A stretch of 6,741 nt of DNA, taken from positions 1 to 6,741 of the forward strand of contig CACZPX010000081.1 in assembly GCA_902783095.1 (NCBI GenBank). The letters run 5' to 3'. Below the pieces are notes generated by a model. The model was not told the DNA's origin. It was given only the letters and a program-made list of their open reading frames with translations, and did not search any database. This DNA is from an uncultured Lachnospiraceae bacterium. Lineage in GTDB: Bacteria; Bacillota; Clostridia; Lachnospirales; Lachnospiraceae. The position numbers and the translations under genes are program-made. Positions 4,790-6,741 of this stretch are shown here, one piece after another (position 1 is the first letter of the stretch; each line of letters begins with the position of its first letter).

Positions 4790-6337
4790 TCAGGCGTCGG
4801 TCTCCACCTTGCTGACAGCCTCCGCCAGCGTTTCCGCAGCGGCGCCGTCCAAGCCGGTGATGTTGATGTTGCGGTTCACCTTGGCGTCGTAGGTGCCGGC
4901 CTTCATCACTTCCACCAGATCCAGCCCGGTCACTTCCTTAACAGTCTCGATGGTCTTGGCCAGTACGTGCGGCACGTAGGTGCCGGCGTTTGCCACGCCG
5001 TTTCCGCCTTCGCTGCCGCCGTCGATGATGGTGATGCGGTCGATGTTCTCCAGCGGTTTCGCGATGGCGCCGGCCATCTCGGGCAGGGCCTTCACGATCA
5101 TCTCGATCATGGCCGCCTGGCCGTACTTGCGCATGGCCTCCGCCTTCTTTTCCATGGCCTCGGCCTCCGCGATGCCGCGGGCTTCGATGGCGCGGGCCTC
5201 CGCCTCGCCCACCGCGCGGATACCGGCGGCCTCCTTCTCCTTGGCGAACATCTCGGCCTCCGCCTGCACCCGCAGACCTTCGGCGGCCTTCTCCCGCTCA
5301 AATTTCTCGGCCTCGGCCTTGCGCTGCCGTTCAAAGAGCTCGGCCTGCGCGCGGCGCTCGCGTTCAAACAGTTCGGCCTGCGCCTTCTGCTCTACCGCGA
5401 ACTTTTCGGCCTCGGCCTTTTTCTTGATCTCGGCCTCGAGCTTCTGCTCGGTCACTTCCACGTCTTTCTTCTTCAGCTCGATCTCGCGTTCCTGGCGGGC
5501 GATGTTGGCGTTCGCCGTGGCGATCTCGATGGTCTTGCGCTGTTCCTGCTGCTGGATCTCGTAGGCGGCGTCCGCCTCGGCCTGCTTTAAGTCGGACTGT
5601 TTCTTCAGTTCGGCCTCTTTGATGCGCAGATCGTTGCGGCGTGCGGCGATCTCGGTCTCGGCAGCCACCTGGGCCTCGTTGGCCAGGCGCTTGGCCTCCG
5701 CCTCGGCGATGGCCACGTCCTTGTCGGCCTGGGCCTTGGCGATGGAAGCGTCCTTCTGGATCTGGGACATGTTGTCCTGACCCAGGGCGATGATCAGCCC
5801 CTTTTCATCCTCAATGCGCTGGATGTTGCAGGAGATGATCTCGATGCCCAGCGCGTTCATGTCGGTCTGGGCCTTGCTCTGCACCTCGTCGCCGAACTTT
5901 TTGCGGTCGGTGTTGAGTTCTTTTAAGCGGACCGTGCCGATGATCTCACGCATGTTGCCCTGCAGGGAGTCGGTGAGCGCTTCGATGATCTGGTTTTCGG
6001 TCATGTTCAGGAAGTTCTTCATGGCCAGCTTGATGCCCTCGGCATCGGTCTTGACCCTTACCTTGGCCACGGCGTCGATGTCCACGCCGATAAAGTCGAG
6101 CGTCGGCACGTAGCCGTTGGTCTTGATGTCGATGCTGATCTGCTTTAACGCCAGCGTATCCTTGCGTTCCAGAAACGGGAACTTGATGCCGGCCCGGCCG
6201 ATCAGGATCTTGGGCTCCTTTTTCATACCGGATATGATAAAGGCTTTATCCGGAGGGGCCTTGACGTAGCCGCTGGCGATCACGGCCAGCAGGGCCACAA
6301 CGGCAACAACGATTGCGATGATGATCCAGAGATCCAT
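4790..6337 (-). CDS. floT: Flotillin (SPFH/Band 7 membrane scaffold protein)
   Basis: Flotillins form oligomeric scaffolds in ordered membrane regions of Gram-positive bacteria and affect membrane fluidity, signalling and protease organisation. This 515-residue protein has one N-terminal membrane segment (about 2-22, IIIAIVVAVVALLAVIASGY) with no cleavage signal. A PHB/SPFH domain covers about 25-190 (PPDKAFIISG, IGRAGIKFPF, LGIEIISCNIQRIEDEKG). A long Ala/Glu/Lys coiled coil with EA repeats runs over about 195-405, and a conserved end follows (KYGQAAMIEMIVKALPEMA at 404-422, PLENIDRITIIDGG at 428-441). Length and layout match Bacillus subtilis FloT/YuaG (about 509 residues). The ATG is preceded by AAGGAGGAG (6343-6351) with a 5-base gap. 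The gene ends at a strong terminator and stands alone: the NfeD-family protein often encoded beside flotillins is not adjacent in this window. Identity is secure; the symbol is by similarity. Confidence 0.96.
   Translation of the reverse strand: MDLWIIIAIVVAVVALLAVIASGYVKAPPDKAFIISGMKKEPKILIGRAGIKFPFLERKDTLALKQISIDIKTNGYVPTLDFIGVDIDAVAKVRVKTDAEGIKLAMKNFLNMTENQIIEALTDSLQGNMREIIGTVRLKELNTDRKKFGDEVQSKAQTDMNALGIEIISCNIQRIEDEKGLIIALGQDNMSQIQKDASIAKAQADKDVAIAEAEAKRLANEAQVAAETEIAARRNDLRIKEAELKKQSDLKQAEADAAYEIQQQEQRKTIEIATANANIARQEREIELKKKDVEVTEQKLEAEIKKKAEAEKFAVEQKAQAELFERERRAQAELFERQRKAEAEKFEREKAAEGLRVQAEAEMFAKEKEAAGIRAVGEAEARAIEARGIAEAEAMEKKAEAMRKYGQAAMIEMIVKALPEMAGAIAKPLENIDRITIIDGGSEGGNGVANAGTYVPHVLAKTIETVKEVTGLDLVEVMKAGTYDAKVNRNINITGLDGAAAETLAEAVSKVETDA
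5291..5422 (-). repeat. Tandem 11-residue (33-base) repeats in the flotillin coiled coil
   Basis: Residues 306-349 are four consecutive 11-residue units: KKAEAEKFAVE, QKAQAELFERE, RRAQAELFERQ, RKAEAEKFERE. A fifth related unit, VQAEAEMFAKE (357-367), follows after 7 residues. The 11-residue period is that of a hendecad coiled coil. The DNA copies are similar enough to suggest growth by tandem duplication, a spot where copy number may vary between strains. Confidence 0.7.
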
Positions 6338-6501
6338 GGTTGCTCCTCCTTTTTATGATCTGCTGTGATTTTGGAAACGCCCGGGCGCTTTGCTGCGCCA
6401 TGCGGACACTTTCCTGTCTGCGTCTTGAATGTAGCATGCGGCAATACGGCAAAAAAGAAAAATAAGGGCGGATTAGGGCGGGTTATTCCGCGGGCGGCAA
6501 C

Positions 6502-6587
6502 GGTTTTTGCGCGGCACAGGTTTTTGCAAATCGGCTGCAACCGGTGCGGCGTCCCGGTCGTTAATAGAGCAGGGAACACAAAAACCG
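6502..6587. repeat. GGTTTTTGC repeats, two direct and one inverted
   Basis: GGTTTTTGC occurs at 6502-6510 and 6519-6527. CAAAAACCG at 6579-6587 is the inverse of CGGTTTTTG at 6501-6509. The two direct copies start 17 bases apart, about one and a half helical turns. They could be regulator sites for flotillin or the divergent gene; chance is not excluded. Confidence 0.35.
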
Positions 6588-6603
6588 GAGGAAGGCGCCG
6601 GCG

Positions 6604-6632
6604 TTGACAGGGGATTCGTACAAGTGTAAAAT
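6604..6632 (+). promoter_or_regulatory. Strong sigma-A promoter for the truncated right-hand gene
   Basis: TTGACA (6604-6609), exactly 17 bases and TAAAAT (6627-6632; 5 of 6) form a near-consensus vegetative promoter. Transcription would start near 6639, about 24 bases before the ATG at 6663. Confidence 0.75.
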
Positions 6633-6662
6633 GCTCGGAAGACGCGGCGCGAAAGGAGCGTT

Positions 6663-6741
6663 ATGACGGAAGGCCTGTTAAAAAAGCTCATCTGCGCGGC
6701 GATCGAGTCCTTTCCGATCGATCCGAAAAAGAAGGAAGAAC
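6663..6741 (+). CDS. Unrecognised protein, N-terminal 26 codons only
   Basis: The ATG at 6663 follows AAAGGAG (6652-6658) with a 4-base gap, close behind a near-consensus promoter, so this is very probably a real expressed gene. The visible part begins MTEGLLKKLICAAIESF and continues with a proline-containing, lysine-rich stretch (PIDPKKKEE) to the window edge. The first half could form an amphipathic helix; no signal peptide or domain can be called. It diverges from flotillin. I do not recognise the family. Confidence 0.7.
   Translation, partial: MTEGLLKKLICAAIESFPIDPKKKEE

Larger units (their letters stand above)
6338..6662. other. Divergent intergenic region between flotillin and the last gene
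   Basis: No convincing gene is seen in this 325-base stretch; overlapping frames on both strands lack coding character. It contains the flotillin ribosome binding site, a CGCCCGGGCG palindrome (6378-6387), GGTTTTTGC repeats (6502-6587) and a strong plus-strand promoter at 6604-6632. For flotillin only a weak candidate promoter is visible on the minus strand (TACATT with TGn extension, 6430-6438 region). NfeD is not encoded here. Confidence 0.5.

Noticed and set aside
4967..5590. Plus-strand open frames opposite the flotillin gene
   Set aside because: Low-complexity Leu/Gly/Ala-rich translations produced by the repetitive EA codons of the flotillin coiled coil.
6604..6666. Possible short leader frame from TTG at 6604, overlapping the ATG of the last gene
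   Set aside because: It would begin at the -35 hexamer of the promoter, so an RNA from that promoter would not contain its start.
1..6741. CRISPR arrays, tRNA/rRNA genes, insertion sequences, integrase or transposase
   Set aside because: None seen on reading both strands: no regularly spaced repeats, no tRNA-like cloverleaf and no transposase or recombinase motifs in the open frames.

Overview
The window looks like a piece of a Gram-positive, GC-rich Clostridia chromosome, possibly of the Oscillospiraceae/Ruminococcaceae type. This rests on strong AGGAGG-like ribosome binding sites, a glycerol kinase next to a COG2509-type flavoprotein, and a FloT-like flotillin. The taxonomic guess is weak because no marker gene is present. 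Two GC-rich blocks of ordinary chromosomal genes flank a block of visibly lower GC (about 2000-4710) that reads as accessory DNA.

Left block, minus strand (1-1861): an extended -10 promoter drives a COG2509-like FAD oxidoreductase. Glycerol kinase follows 27 bases downstream; only its first 138 codons are inside the window.

Middle block, plus strand (about 1960-4710): a regulatory region with a dyad and two candidate promoters precedes an XRE repressor, which is coupled by a one-base overlap to an ImmA/IrrE-family zinc metallopeptidase. This is the repressor/anti-repressor-protease pair typical of integrative elements and prophages. After a 210-base AT-rich gap comes a tight three-gene run: a DUF4417 protein, a 115-residue stand-alone protein resembling the C-terminal toxin domain of a polymorphic toxin, and a 113-residue protein placed and shaped like its immunity partner. 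The gap also holds, on the opposite strand, a TTGACA promoter and an intrinsic terminator spaced for an RNA of about 80 nt. A 12-base motif (ATATTTCTGTAC) occurs both in the xre leader and inside that antisense promoter, and an 11-base inverted version overlaps the DUF4417 start codon. My reading is that the XRE/ImmA pair may control the DUF4417-toxin-immunity operon through shared operator-like sites. No integrase, transposase or clear attachment repeat is visible, so the block is either a small island or the remnant of a larger element.

Right block (4740-6741): a flotillin on the minus strand ends at a perfect 10-bp-stem terminator. A 325-base region separates it from a divergent gene with a near-consensus sigma-A promoter; that gene is cut off after 26 codons and is not recognised.
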